From Actinomycetes bacterium (GTDB lineage Bacteria; Actinomycetota; Actinomycetes; Actinomycetales; Microbacteriaceae): a stretch of 22,940 nucleotides of DNA. Every line of letters starts with the position of its first letter. Position 1 is the stretch's first letter. Shown one piece after another: positions 7,883 to 15,786 of the stretch. A model generated the notes under the pieces. That model saw only the letters and a program-made list of their open reading frames with translations. It did no database searches and was not told where the DNA came from. The stretch lies in contig JAEYVZ010000011.1 of assembly GCA_023431405.1 (NCBI GenBank), positions 1-22,940 of the forward strand, read 5' to 3'. Position numbers and translations under genes: made by a program.

Positions 7883-8454
7883 GCGTCGGGCGCGCGCAGC
7901 GGGTCGTCGGCGACCCACAGTTCGTCGTCGGCGCGGAGCGTCTGCCAGGCGGCGTAGATCACGCCCGCCGCGGCGGCGACACCGAAGATGATCGCGAGCA
8001 CGCCGCCCGCACCCATCTTCTTCTTGGGGGCCGGCGCCGAGACGACGAGCTTCTTCGTCGCATCCTTGCTGTACTTCGCGGCCGACTTCTGCAGTTTGGC
8101 GACATCGATCTGTCCGAAGCCGCGGCCCGCGGCCAGCGCCTGACGCTTCTCGTTCGCGGCATCCCACACCGACAGCGCGGAGCCGATCACGGCACCGGCG
8201 GCCGGGGCGAGACGCTCGTTGTAGACCTTCGCCGAGCTCTTCACGCCCTGCGTCACATACGGGGCGGCGTACTTCTCGTAGCCGTGCTGCACCGTGGGGA
8301 CCACGTGCTCGCGGCTGTAGTTTCCGAGCTGCCGTCCCGCTTCACGCGCGACCTCACCGGCCTGACCGATGAGGACCTGCTGAGATTCCCACAGGGTGTT
8401 CGCGTTCTTCTGGAGCTTGCGGAGTTCCTTCTTGCGCTTGCGGCTGAGGCTCAC
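7879..8454 (-). CDS. Conserved-looking small membrane protein, function unknown
   Basis: This 191-residue protein is very basic at its N-terminus (SRKRKKELRKLQK). A helical, charged middle (about 15-135) follows, then a lysine-rich KKK stretch and one hydrophobic segment at about 149-170. An acidic tail ends it. The topology suggests a cytoplasmic helical domain tethered near the C-terminus. I do not recognise the family. GTG at 8454 is chosen because GAGGGAGAG lies about 5 nt upstream and the longer frame reads through the divergent cyclophilin gene. The stop overlaps the YbaK-type gene. The pair diverges from ppiA over an 88-bp gap that holds a 7-bp stem dyad (8497-8519). Confidence 0.85.
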   Translation of the reverse strand: MSLSRKRKKELRKLQKNANTLWESQQVLIGQAGEVAREAGRQLGNYSREHVVPTVQHGYEKYAAPYVTQGVKSSAKVYNERLAPAAGAVIGSALSVWDAANEKRQALAAGRGFGQIDVAKLQKSAAKYSKDATKKLVVSAPAPKKKMGAGGVLAIIFGVAAAAGVIYAAWQTLRADDELWVADDPLRAPDA

Positions 8455-8542
8455 GAGACTCTCCCTCGTCTGGGTGGCTTTCTCCCATCTTGCCAGACCC
8501 CTGCGGGCGCGCCAGGGGTTGACAGGTGGGAGAATGGTGGGC

Positions 8543-9100
8543 ATGCCGATCCACACCGCAGTCGCGACGATCCACACCAACCACGGCGACATCGTCGTCA
8601 ACCTCTTCGGAGACCACGCTCCCCGCACCGTGAAGAACTTCGTCGGCCTCGCCGACGGTTCGCAGGAGTGGACGCACCCCGCCACCGGCAAGCCGGGCGA
8701 GGGCCCTCTGTACAAGGACGTCATCTTCCACCGCATCATCCCGAACTTCATGATCCAGGGCGGCGACCCGCTCGGTCAGGGCGTGGGCGGTCCGGGCTAC
8801 ACCTTCAACGACGAGATCCACCCCGAGCTCACCTTCGGGGCGCCCTACCTGCTGGCCATGGCCAACGCGGGTCTCCGTCGCAACGCCATCACGGGCCAGG
8901 CCGAGGGGACGAACGGCTCGCAGTTCTTCATCACGACCGACCCGACGCCGTGGCTCAACGGCAAGCACACGATCTTCGGCGAGGTCGCCGACGACGCCTC
9001 GCGTGCCGTGGTCGACGCGATCAGCGCCGTGCCCACGGGCCCCGGCGACCGTCCGGTGGAGCCCGTCGTCATCTCGTCGATCGACGTCGTCGAGGCCTGA
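8543..9100 (+). CDS. ppiA: Cyclophilin-type peptidyl-prolyl cis-trans isomerase
   Basis: This 185-residue cytoplasmic cyclophilin catalyses isomerisation of Xaa-Pro bonds during protein folding. Family hallmarks are present: catalytic Arg64 in FHRIIPNFMIQGGDP, Gln72, Phe128/Phe129 in NGSQFFITT, Trp137 and His142 in the WLNGKHTIFGEV segment. No signal peptide is present. ATG 8543 is chosen because GGGAG (8528-8532) is about 10 nt upstream; an in-frame ATG at 8534 is too close to that site. ppiA precedes crgA and trpG in mycobacteria as well, so the location is ancestral. The rhomboid gene follows 30 bp later on the same strand. Confidence 0.95.
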   Translation: MPIHTAVATIHTNHGDIVVNLFGDHAPRTVKNFVGLADGSQEWTHPATGKPGEGPLYKDVIFHRIIPNFMIQGGDPLGQGVGGPGYTFNDEIHPELTFGAPYLLAMANAGLRRNAITGQAEGTNGSQFFITTDPTPWLNGKHTIFGEVADDASRAVVDAISAVPTGPGDRPVEPVVISSIDVVEA

Positions 9101-9130
9101 CCGGTCCGCCGACCGGCGCATGAGGCTCGC

Positions 9131-9997
9131 GTGACGACACCCGACCACCGAGGCAATCCCGACAACTATTGCTATCGGCATCCCGATCGGCAGAGCTTCG
9201 TGCTGTGCCAGCGGTGCACGCGCACCATCTGTCCGGAGTGCCAGACGCAGATGCCCGTGGGCGTGATCTGCCCGGAGTGCCTGCGCGAGCAGCAGCGGGC
9301 GGCGAACGTCACCCGGATGCCGCAGCGGTCCCGTGCGGCCCGCATGCTCCGGTCGGGGACCGACCGCCCGATCGTGACGTACGCGATCGTGGGGATCACC
9401 ATCGCGGCGTACCTCCTTGCGCTGCTGCCGGGTATCGGCGACCGCATCTTCAGCGCCCTCGCGTTCAACAGCGCCTTCCTCATTCCGGGCCCGTTCTTCC
9501 AGCCGTGGCGGCTGCTCACGGTGACGCTGGTACACGCGAGCCTGTGGCATGTGGCGCTGAACATGCTGGCGCTGTGGGCCCTCGGCCGGAGCCTCGAGCC
9601 GATGCTCGGCCGGTGGCGGTTCCTGACGCTCTACCTGCTGAGCGCGCTCGGCGGTTCGGTGCTCGTCGCGCTGCTCGCCCCGGGCACATGGGTGGTCGGT
9701 GCGTCGGGCGCCGTGTGGGGTCTGCTCGGCGCGATGTTCATCATCGGCCGGCACCTCGGCGCGAACGTCACCGCGATCGCGGTGCTGCTGGGCCTCAACC
9801 TCGTCATCACGTTCCTGCCAGGATCGAACATCTCGTGGCAGGGGCATATCGGGGGTGGCCTGGTGGGCCTTCTCGTCGGCTTCATCTTCGCCCGTACTCG
9901 AGCGATCCGTCAGCAGCGCACGCAGAAGCTGCTGCTCGTGGCCACGGCGGTGGGGCTGCTCGCGCTGCTGGCCATCCCGGTTGCGCTCTACACCTGA
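9131..9997 (+). CDS. Rhomboid-family intramembrane serine protease with N-terminal zinc finger
   Basis: This 288-residue protein starts at GTG 9131 after GAGG. Residues 14-50 carry Cys14, His17, Cys26, Cys29, Cys34, Cys37, Cys47 and Cys50, spaced like a B-box or double zinc finger. Seven hydrophobic segments follow from about residue 80. The catalytic dyad is Ser192 in GASGAVWG and His239 in GHIGGG. The H-x3-N pattern (HVALN, His140/Asn144) in an early helix matches the family. Rhomboids cleave transmembrane helices within the bilayer; the finger may bind a partner or substrate on the cytoplasmic side. It is probably co-transcribed with ppiA. Confidence 0.94.
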   Translation: MTTPDHRGNPDNYCYRHPDRQSFVLCQRCTRTICPECQTQMPVGVICPECLREQQRAANVTRMPQRSRAARMLRSGTDRPIVTYAIVGITIAAYLLALLPGIGDRIFSALAFNSAFLIPGPFFQPWRLLTVTLVHASLWHVALNMLALWALGRSLEPMLGRWRFLTLYLLSALGGSVLVALLAPGTWVVGASGAVWGLLGAMFIIGRHLGANVTAIAVLLGLNLVITFLPGSNISWQGHIGGGLVGLLVGFIFARTRAIRQQRTQKLLLVATAVGLLALLAIPVALYT

Positions 9998-10047
9998 ATC
10001 CCACAGACTCCACCCGACGATCGGTCCACAGGCGGTTCCACAGGGTG

Positions 10048-10069
10048 TGAATTACACGCGTGTGATTCA
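10048..10069. repeat. 22-bp near-perfect dyad
   Basis: The left half TGAATTACACG and right half CGTGTGATTCA match as an inverted repeat in 20 of 22 positions, around the perfect core ACACGCGTGT (10054-10063). It lies between two convergent genes and beside the DnaA box, so a promoter operator is not the obvious reading. Confidence 0.6.
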
Positions 10070-10089
10070 TCCCCACCTGGGGATAGACC

Positions 10090-10098
10090 TGTGGATAA
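10090..10098 (-). other. Perfect DnaA box
   Basis: TGTGGATAA is the exact complement of the consensus TTATCCACA. Weaker relatives sharing the TCCACA core lie upstream at about 10025-10030 and 10037-10042, and a two-mismatch copy (complement CTATCCCCA) lies at about 10078-10086. This supports a small DnaA-binding cluster in the convergent intergenic space. A single 9-mer can occur by chance, so function is inferred. Confidence 0.5.
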
Positions 10099-10165
10099 CT
10101 CTGCATGCCGAGCGCCGTACGCGATCTTGCTGAGACCGCTCCCGTCAGCGCCGGACAGCAACAGA

Positions 10166-10200
10166 AGAACCCCACCTGCCGTGTCAGCCGGTGGGGTTCT
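10166..10200 (-). terminator. Terminator downstream of crgA, possibly bidirectional
   Basis: AGAACCCCACC (10166-10176) pairs perfectly with GGTGGGGTTCT (10190-10200) around a 13-nt loop. On the minus strand it is followed by a U-rich TCTGTTGCTG. It lies 21 nt after the crgA stop and could also end rhomboid transcription from the other side. Confidence 0.8.
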
Positions 10201-10221
10201 CCATGTGGAATGTGAGGCGGA

Positions 10222-10464
10222 TCAGCGCCAGCGTGTCGTCATGAGGAAGCCGACGAAGGCGATGCCGAAGCCGATGACCAGATTCCAGGCGCCGATGCCG
10301 GGGATCGGGAACTGGTTCGAGCCGCTCAGGTAGAAGACGATCACCCAGATGAGACCGATGATCATCAGGCCCAGCATGATGGGCTTGAACCAGACCGGAT
10401 TGGGAGCGGGCTCGCCCTCGTGCTGCTCCACGAGGGGTTCGTCGCCGTTGCCTGAACGTGCCAT
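10222..10464 (-). CDS. crgA: Cell division protein CrgA
   Basis: CrgA is a small actinobacterial membrane protein that binds FtsZ and other divisome proteins and helps coordinate septation. This 80-residue copy has a short acidic N-terminus, a first membrane helix at about 26-46, a conserved loop (NQFPIPGIGAWN) and a second helix at about 57-75 ending in TTRWR. These are family features. The ATG at 10464 has AGGATCGG just upstream. The gene is divergent from the sortase and convergent with the rhomboid gene, as expected in the actinobacterial origin region. Confidence 0.95.
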   Translation of the reverse strand: MARSGNGDEPLVEQHEGEPAPNPVWFKPIMLGLMIIGLIWVIVFYLSGSNQFPIPGIGAWNLVIGFGIAFVGFLMTTRWR

Positions 10465-10537
10465 GCGACCGATCCTACCGTTTCGGCGTCGAAAGCATGT
10501 CAGCCGTCACATAGGCCCGTGTGCGAAAATCTCCGAC

Positions 10538-11317
10538 ATGGGGGAGAAGCGACAGTCACGCGCGCCGAGACGGCAGCGACGCGCGTCGTTCGTGGGCGTG
10601 CTCGGCGAGCTGCTGATCACGGCCGGCGTCGTCGCGCTCCTCTATGTTTCGTGGCAGCTGTGGATCGGTGACTGGATCATCGGCTCGCAGAAGCAGGCGG
10701 AGGCTGCCGACCTCACGCGGTCGTGGGCGGAGGAGTTCGACGGTGCCACGCCCACTCCCACGCCGACGCCGACCGAGACGACGGATGCCGCAGGTGGCGA
10801 TGACCTCGCCATGCCCGTGCTCGACCAGGCCGACCACGGTGAGACGTTCGGCGTGATGCACGTGCCGCGCTTCGGTGACGATTGGACCTTCGAGATCACC
10901 GGCGGGGTGACCCGCCCCGACGTACTCGACCAGGGCCACATCGGTCACTACCCCGACACGGCGATGCCGGGGGAGATCGGCAACAGCGTCTACGCCGCGC
11001 ACCGCTGGACCTCGGGTGCACCTTTCGACCCCATCGACAAGCTCGTCGTCGGCGACGCGATCGTCATCGAGACGCGCGACGGCTGGTACACGTACCGGTT
11101 CCGCACGCTCGAGTACGTGCAGGACACCCAGGTCGACGTGCTCCTTCCTGTGCCCCAGAAGCCGAATGTCGAGGTGGAGGGTCGGTACCTCACCCTCACG
11201 AGCTGCGCCCCCAAGCTCAATATGCTCGAGCGCATCATCGCCTACGCCGTGTTCGAGAGCTTCACCCCGCGGGCCGACGGGCCCCCGGCATCCCTCACTC
11301 AAGGAGTGTCCGCCTGA
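10538..11317 (+). CDS. Class E sortase
   Basis: This 259-residue sortase attaches surface proteins to peptidoglycan after cleaving a sorting signal, typically LAXTG in class E. A basic N-terminus and one membrane helix (about 20-43) anchor it. A Thr/Pro linker (71-82) leads to the catalytic domain: His155 in YAAHRWTSG, Cys223 in LTLTSCAP and Arg232 in ERIIAYA. No clear Shine-Dalgarno precedes ATG 10538; the messenger may be leaderless or initiation weak. The stop overlaps the next start (TGATG). In this chromosomal position other actinobacteria also carry a class E sortase, which may act without a nearby substrate gene. Confidence 0.94.
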   Translation: MGEKRQSRAPRRQRRASFVGVLGELLITAGVVALLYVSWQLWIGDWIIGSQKQAEAADLTRSWAEEFDGATPTPTPTPTETTDAAGGDDLAMPVLDQADHGETFGVMHVPRFGDDWTFEITGGVTRPDVLDQGHIGHYPDTAMPGEIGNSVYAAHRWTSGAPFDPIDKLVVGDAIVIETRDGWYTYRFRTLEYVQDTQVDVLLPVPQKPNVEVEGRYLTLTSCAPKLNMLERIIAYAVFESFTPRADGPPASLTQGVSA

Positions 11318-11475
11318 TGTACGCCGCCCTCTGGCGTGTGCTTCCCGGTCCGGTCTGGGTGCGCGTGCTGATCGTCATCGCTCTCCTGGCCGCCGCGCTG
11401 TACGGCCTGTTCTGGTACGTCTTCCCGTGGGCGTCGCAGTTCATCAGCCCGCAGGACTCGACCATCGGTGGTTAG
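11317..11475 (+). CDS. 52-residue single-pass membrane protein
   Basis: This very short gene starts inside the sortase stop (TGATG), with AAGGAG about 8-10 nt upstream. It ends 8 nt inside the following amidotransferase gene, at TAG 11473-11475. The product has a short N-terminus, a hydrophobic helix at about 15-38 and a polar tail (SQFISPQDSTIGG). The overlaps on both sides and the good ribosome site argue that it is real and translated with its neighbours. I know no function; it might assist the sortase at the membrane. Confidence 0.8.
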   Translation: MYAALWRVLPGPVWVRVLIVIALLAAALYGLFWYVFPWASQFISPQDSTIGG

Positions 11476-12109
11476 CACGGCGCGCGTTCTGATCGTCGAC
11501 AACCACGACAGCTTCGTCCACACGCTCGTCGGCTATCTGGAAGAGCTCGGCGCCGAGTGCGAGATGGTCGAAGCGGATGCCGTGGCCGATCCGCGCGCAA
11601 CGCTCGACGGATTCGACGGTGTGCTCGTCTCACCGGGTCCCGGCGCTCCGCGCGATGCCGGCGCGTCGATCGAGATCGTGCGGGAGGCGGCGGCCCGTGG
11701 CATCCCCCTGCTCGGGGTGTGCCTCGGTCACCAGGCTCTCGCGGAGGCGTTCGGGGCGACGGTCGCCGAAGCGCCCGAACTGCTGCACGGCATCACCTCG
11801 TCGGTGCGTCACCGCGGCGCCGACCTGTTCGCCGGTCTCCCCGCTCCTTTCGACGCGACCCGCTACCACTCGCTCGCCGTCGTGCGGGAGTCCCTTCCCT
11901 CCGAGCTGGTCGTGACGGCCGAGACCGATTCGGGAGTCGTGATGGCGATCGCTCACGCCTCGCTGCCCCTGTGGGGCGTGCAGTTCCATCCCGAGAGCGT
12001 CTTGACCGAAGGCGGGTACCTGCTGCTCGGCAACTGGCTCGAAGAGGTCGGAGTGTGCGGTGCGGCGCAGCGCGGAGCGCAGCTGACGCCTCACCGCAGC
12101 CTCCGCTGA
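11468..12109 (+). CDS. trpG: Glutamine amidotransferase, anthranilate/aminodeoxychorismate synthase component II
   Basis: This class I glutamine amidotransferase (213 residues) releases ammonia from glutamine for a chorismate-using partner, giving anthranilate or aminodeoxychorismate. The triad is visible: Cys85 in LLGVCLGHQ, and His174 and Glu176 in GVQFHPES. The conserved NHDSF and SPGPGAP motifs are also present. Translation starts at GTG 11468, overlapping the small membrane gene. No synthase component I gene is next to it, so whether it serves tryptophan or folate synthesis, or both, is unresolved; the symbol follows the syntenic mycobacterial gene. It converges on pknB with a 68-bp gap. 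Confidence 0.92.
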   Translation: MVSTARVLIVDNHDSFVHTLVGYLEELGAECEMVEADAVADPRATLDGFDGVLVSPGPGAPRDAGASIEIVREAAARGIPLLGVCLGHQALAEAFGATVAEAPELLHGITSSVRHRGADLFAGLPAPFDATRYHSLAVVRESLPSELVVTAETDSGVVMAIAHASLPLWGVQFHPESVLTEGGYLLLGNWLEEVGVCGAAQRGAQLTPHRSLR

Positions 12110-12177
12110 CCTTCGCCGGCCTGGCCGGCCCTGGACCTCGTCCCTCGCCCTCGTCGCCGGCGTGGGATGGATGCCGG

Positions 12178-13884
12178 CTACTCGCCGGTACCGGTGCAGA
12201 CGACGAGCTCGATCGTCGAGCCGATCGGCACGTCGCCGATCGCCGACTGCGACTTCACGATGGGGTTGTTCGGGTCGCCGACGCAGTTCTCGTCTTCGAC
12301 GACCTTGGCCGTGAGACCCATGTCGTCGGCTTCGAGGGCGCGCTGAGCGGCATCCAGTCGGTAGCCGGCCATGTTCACGACCGTGACCCGGCCGCTGGCG
12401 ACCACGAGGTCGACGGCCGTGCCGACGGCCACTTCGTCGCCTTCGGCGTAGCCGGCGGAGATCACCGTGTCGGCGGCGAGGTCGGGATCGTTCCGTGTCG
12501 TCACCCGGCCGAGCGTGAGGTCGGCGTCTTCGAGCGCTTCGGTCGCCTCTTCGCGTGTGAGGTTCTCCAGCCGCGGCACGGTGGCCAGCTCCTGCCCGGT
12601 CGACACGTAGACGACGATCTCCTCACCCGGGTTCACGGTCGTGCCGGCCTCGGGATCGGTGCGGATGACGTTTCCCGGGGCGATGGTCTCGCTGCTCTCC
12701 GAGACCTGGCGACCCTGGAGGTCGTTGCGCCCGAGTTCTTCGTTGGCGCGCTCCCACGACATGTCGACGAGGTCGGGCACCTGGCGAACGTTGGCGGGGA
12801 GTTCGCCGACCGGGCGCATCATCATCACCCAGAGGAACACGGAGATGAGCAGCGCCGCAAGAACGACGACACCGGTCCAGATCCATGCCACCGGCGGCCC
12901 GGTCTGCGTGCGCCGCATCGTCGTGTCGGTGCTCAGCTGCCGCAGCGACCGTGCGGTCTCCGCCGCCTGACGCGGGTTCGCTCCGTACAGCTCGCTGTGG
13001 AGCGCTCCCACTTGACGCTTCGTGGGCGTCTTGCCGCCGATCGTGGCGTCGAGCGCCTCGCGGAAGGTCGCCGCGTCGGGGAACCTCTGGAACGGATCCT
13101 TCGCCAGCGCCCGCAGGACGACCGCATCGAGGGAGCGCGCGACGCTCGCGACCAGCTCAGAAGGAGGCACGGGCGCTTCGCTCACGTGCTGGTAGGCGAC
13201 GGCGACAGGGGTGTCCCCACGGAACGGGGGTCGACCGACGAGCAGTTCGTAGAGCACGACACCGGCGGAGTAGATGTCGGCGCGCGCGTCGACCGGCTCG
13301 CCCTTGGCCTGCTCGGGAGAGAAGTACGAGGCGGTCCCGATGATGGCGGTCGTCTCCGCCACCGTTGACGAGGAGTCCGACACGGCGCGCGCGATGCCGA
13401 AGTCCATGACCTTGATCTGGCCCTGACCGGTGACCATGACGTTGCCGGGCTTGATGTCGCGGTGCACGACGCCGGCGCGGTGCGAGTACTCGAGTGCCTC
13501 GAGGATGCCGTCGACGTAGCGCACGGCTTCCGGCACCGGCACCGGCCCGGCAGAGATGATGTCTTTGAGGAGCCGCCCCTGCACGAGCTCCATCACGATG
13601 TACGGGAGCGGATGCTGCGAGCCGTCGGTATCGGTCTCGATGTCTTCACCCGCGTCGTATACGCGGACGATGGCCGGGTGCGACATGCGGGACGCGGCCT
13701 GCGCCTCGAGCCGGAAGCGGGTGCGGAAGGCGCTGTCGGCCGCCAGTTCGCGCTTGAGGATCTTGATGGCGACGGCGCGCCCGAGGGTCAGGTCGTGCCC
13801 ACGATAAACGGTGGCCATGCCGCCGCGGCCGATGAGCTCATCGACCCGGTATCGACCGGACAGCACGCGCGCCTCTGCTGACAC
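12178..13884 (-). CDS. pknB: Serine/threonine protein kinase PknB with three PASTA domains
   Basis: PknB is a transmembrane kinase that senses peptidoglycan fragments and phosphorylates division and wall-synthesis proteins. In this 568-residue copy the kinase domain (12-280) shows the glycine loop GRGGMATV, Lys41, HRDIKPGN (Asp143), DFG (161-163) and an activation loop rich in Ser/Thr (170-180). One membrane helix lies at about 332-356. Three PASTA repeats follow, at about 366-432, 433-498 and 499-566; mycobacterial PknB has four. The start is GTG 13884 after AGGGAG; a nearby ATG at 13886 is out of frame. It is last in the fhaA-to-pknB operon, 120 bp after pknA. Confidence 0.95.
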   Translation of the reverse strand: MSAEARVLSGRYRVDELIGRGGMATVYRGHDLTLGRAVAIKILKRELAADSAFRTRFRLEAQAASRMSHPAIVRVYDAGEDIETDTDGSQHPLPYIVMELVQGRLLKDIISAGPVPVPEAVRYVDGILEALEYSHRAGVVHRDIKPGNVMVTGQGQIKVMDFGIARAVSDSSSTVAETTAIIGTASYFSPEQAKGEPVDARADIYSAGVVLYELLVGRPPFRGDTPVAVAYQHVSEAPVPPSELVASVARSLDAVVLRALAKDPFQRFPDAATFREALDATIGGKTPTKRQVGALHSELYGANPRQAAETARSLRQLSTDTTMRRTQTGPPVAWIWTGVVVLAALLISVFLWVMMMRPVGELPANVRQVPDLVDMSWERANEELGRNDLQGRQVSESSETIAPGNVIRTDPEAGTTVNPGEEIVVYVSTGQELATVPRLENLTREEATEALEDADLTLGRVTTRNDPDLAADTVISAGYAEGDEVAVGTAVDLVVASGRVTVVNMAGYRLDAAQRALEADDMGLTAKVVEDENCVGDPNNPIVKSQSAIGDVPIGSTIELVVCTGTGE

Positions 13885-14004
13885 ATCACTCCCTGGGGTG
13901 GAACCTTGCCAGCCTACAGATCGTCCCTGAGATGATGGTGGGCGACCCGACCCCCGGCCGTGAGGCTCGCGCGAGGCGCGCCCCCCACCGCTGGGGGTTC
14001 TCGG

Positions 14005-15786
14005 TCAGGGCTGCGTGCCGTCGCCCTCGCCGTCGCCGGGGTCGGTCGTGTCGGCAGGCGGCGTGATGGTGGCTGTCACCTCGGCGGAGGAGCCCGACGT
14101 GCGCTCGCCGGTGCCGTCGGTCGAGGCGCAGGTCACCGTGTAGGTGATCGAGAGCACGGAATCTCCGGTGTCGTCGACCTGGATCTGTGCGGGCCGCTGG
14201 TTCAGGCTGAACCGACCGGTGTTCTCGCCGCCGGAGACGAAGACGCCGCCGGAGTTGATCGTGAAGTTGTACGACTGCACCGTAGGGGTGCCCGACGGGC
14301 AGCTGAAGCTGTCCCACATGACGGCGACGGTGGAGCCGGCCTCGACGGTCGACGCCGGGGCGTTGTCGACGAGGATGCGGGCCGCGCCGGGCGTGTCGAT
14401 GGGTGTCTCCGCGCCGTAGTAGGTGAGGCGGATCGGCTCGTCGAAGCGGGGGTTCCCCTGCGGCTCGACCTGGTAGACGAGGTTCACCTGGTCGGACGAG
14501 TTCGCCGGGTTCCCCTCGATGCAGCTCACGTCGGTGAAGCCGGCATCTTCGGCCTTCTGCTTTGCGGCGTCGCATTCCATGCCGCGCAGGTTGAGGGCGT
14601 CGATGTTCGCGCTCGTCGGCTCGGGCTCGGGCGTGGGGGATTCAGCAGGCGAGGACGGAGGGCTCGACTGCGTCGTGGACGGCGTCGGCTCCGGCTCCGC
14701 GTCGTTGCCGCTGAGGAGGGCGAAGATCGTGCCGCCCAGCACGATCACCAGCAGGGCGATGAGAGCGATGAGCGGCCAGGTCCACGGGCTGCGCTTGCGC
14801 TTCTTCGGCTCCTCCGCGGGTGCTTCCTCGGTCGCCTCGAGCATCGCGGTGGCCGGGAGTACCCGCGTCGCGTCTTCGCCGGCGTACGCACCGGTGAGCA
14901 GCTGGGTCACGTCATCCGGCGCGGCGGTGCCGGCGATGGCGGGCACGATCGCGATCGCGCCGGCGAGGTCGCCACGGCGCAGGGCCGTCGCGGCACGGGC
15001 GACGGCGGATGCCGTGGCGGGCCGGTCTTCGGGCTTCTTCGCGATCATGCTCATCACGAAGTTCTGCACCGGCTCCGACACGGTGTTCGGCAGCGGCGGC
15101 GGGGCGTCGTTGATCTGCGCCATCGCGATCGCCACCTGCGATTCGCCCGTGAACGGACGCTTGCCGGCGAGGCATTCGTAGGCGACGATGCCGAGCGAGT
15201 AGATGTCGGTCGCGGGGGAGGCGGCGTGTCCCGACGCCTGCTCGGGCGACAGGTACTGCACGGTGCCCATCACCTGGCCGGTGGCCGTCAGCGGCACCTG
15301 GTCGGCGATGCGGGCGATGCCGAAGTCGGTGATCTTCACGCGGCCGTCGGGCGTGATGAGGAGGTTCCCGGGCTTGATGTCGCGGTGCACGAGCCCCGCG
15401 GCGTGGGCGGCCTGGAGAGCGGATGCCGTCTGGGCGACGATGTCGAGCGTCTTGTCGCTGGAGAGCGCACCCTCGCGCTCGAGGATCGTCGACAGCGCCT
15501 CGCCGGGCACGAGCTCCATGACGAGGAAGGCGGAGCCGTTCTCTTCGCCGTAGTCGAAGACGCTCGCGATGCCCTCGTGGTTGACGAGGGCGGCGTGGCG
15601 GGCTTCGGCGCGGAACCGCTCCAGGAAGCCCGGGTCGCCCATGTACTCGTCTTTGAGGATCTTGATCGCGACCGTGCGCCCGATCACGTGGTCGGTCGCC
15701 TCCCAGACCTCACCCATACCGCCGATGGCGATCCGGGAATCCAGCTCGTAGCGCCCGCCGAAGCTCACGCCCTGCGTCGGTCTCAT
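14005..15786 (-). CDS. pknA: Serine/threonine protein kinase PknA with extended ectodomain
   Basis: This 593-residue kinase has its catalytic domain at about 13-275: IGGMGEVW loop, Lys42, HRDIKPGN (Asp136), DFG (154-156) and activation-loop threonines at 167 and 169. A cytoplasmic linker leads to one membrane helix (about 335-358) and a Ser/Pro/Glu linker (362-392). The outer part is larger than in mycobacterial PknA. Residues about 393-459 look like a divergent PASTA unit, and 460-575 look like an Ig-like beta domain with three cysteines in the ectodomain pairs region. The C-terminus is Asp/Gly-rich. Its ATG overlaps the pbpA stop (ATGA). In this family PknA governs cell shape together with PknB. 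Confidence 0.94.
   Translation of the reverse strand: MRPTQGVSFGGRYELDSRIAIGGMGEVWEATDHVIGRTVAIKILKDEYMGDPGFLERFRAEARHAALVNHEGIASVFDYGEENGSAFLVMELVPGEALSTILEREGALSSDKTLDIVAQTASALQAAHAAGLVHRDIKPGNLLITPDGRVKITDFGIARIADQVPLTATGQVMGTVQYLSPEQASGHAASPATDIYSLGIVAYECLAGKRPFTGESQVAIAMAQINDAPPPLPNTVSEPVQNFVMSMIAKKPEDRPATASAVARAATALRRGDLAGAIAIVPAIAGTAAPDDVTQLLTGAYAGEDATRVLPATAMLEATEEAPAEEPKKRKRSPWTWPLIALIALLVIVLGGTIFALLSGNDAEPEPTPSTTQSSPPSSPAESPTPEPEPTSANIDALNLRGMECDAAKQKAEDAGFTDVSCIEGNPANSSDQVNLVYQVEPQGNPRFDEPIRLTYYGAETPIDTPGAARILVDNAPASTVEAGSTVAVMWDSFSCPSGTPTVQSYNFTINSGGVFVSGGENTGRFSLNQRPAQIQVDDTGDSVLSITYTVTCASTDGTGERTSGSSAEVTATITPPADTTDPGDGEGDGTQP

Noticed and set aside
8519..8524. TTGACA as a -35 element for ppiA
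   Set aside because: It is only 18 bp from the start codon, leaving no space for a -10 and ribosome site.
7765..9123. 452-residue plus-strand frame across ppiA
   Set aside because: It is a shadow of the YbaK-type, membrane protein and cyclophilin genes; composition is His/Arg/Gly-rich without domains.
12110..12177. GC-rich inverted repeat between trpG and pknB as a terminator
   Set aside because: The stem is only about five bases around a five-base loop and no T tract follows; support is too weak.
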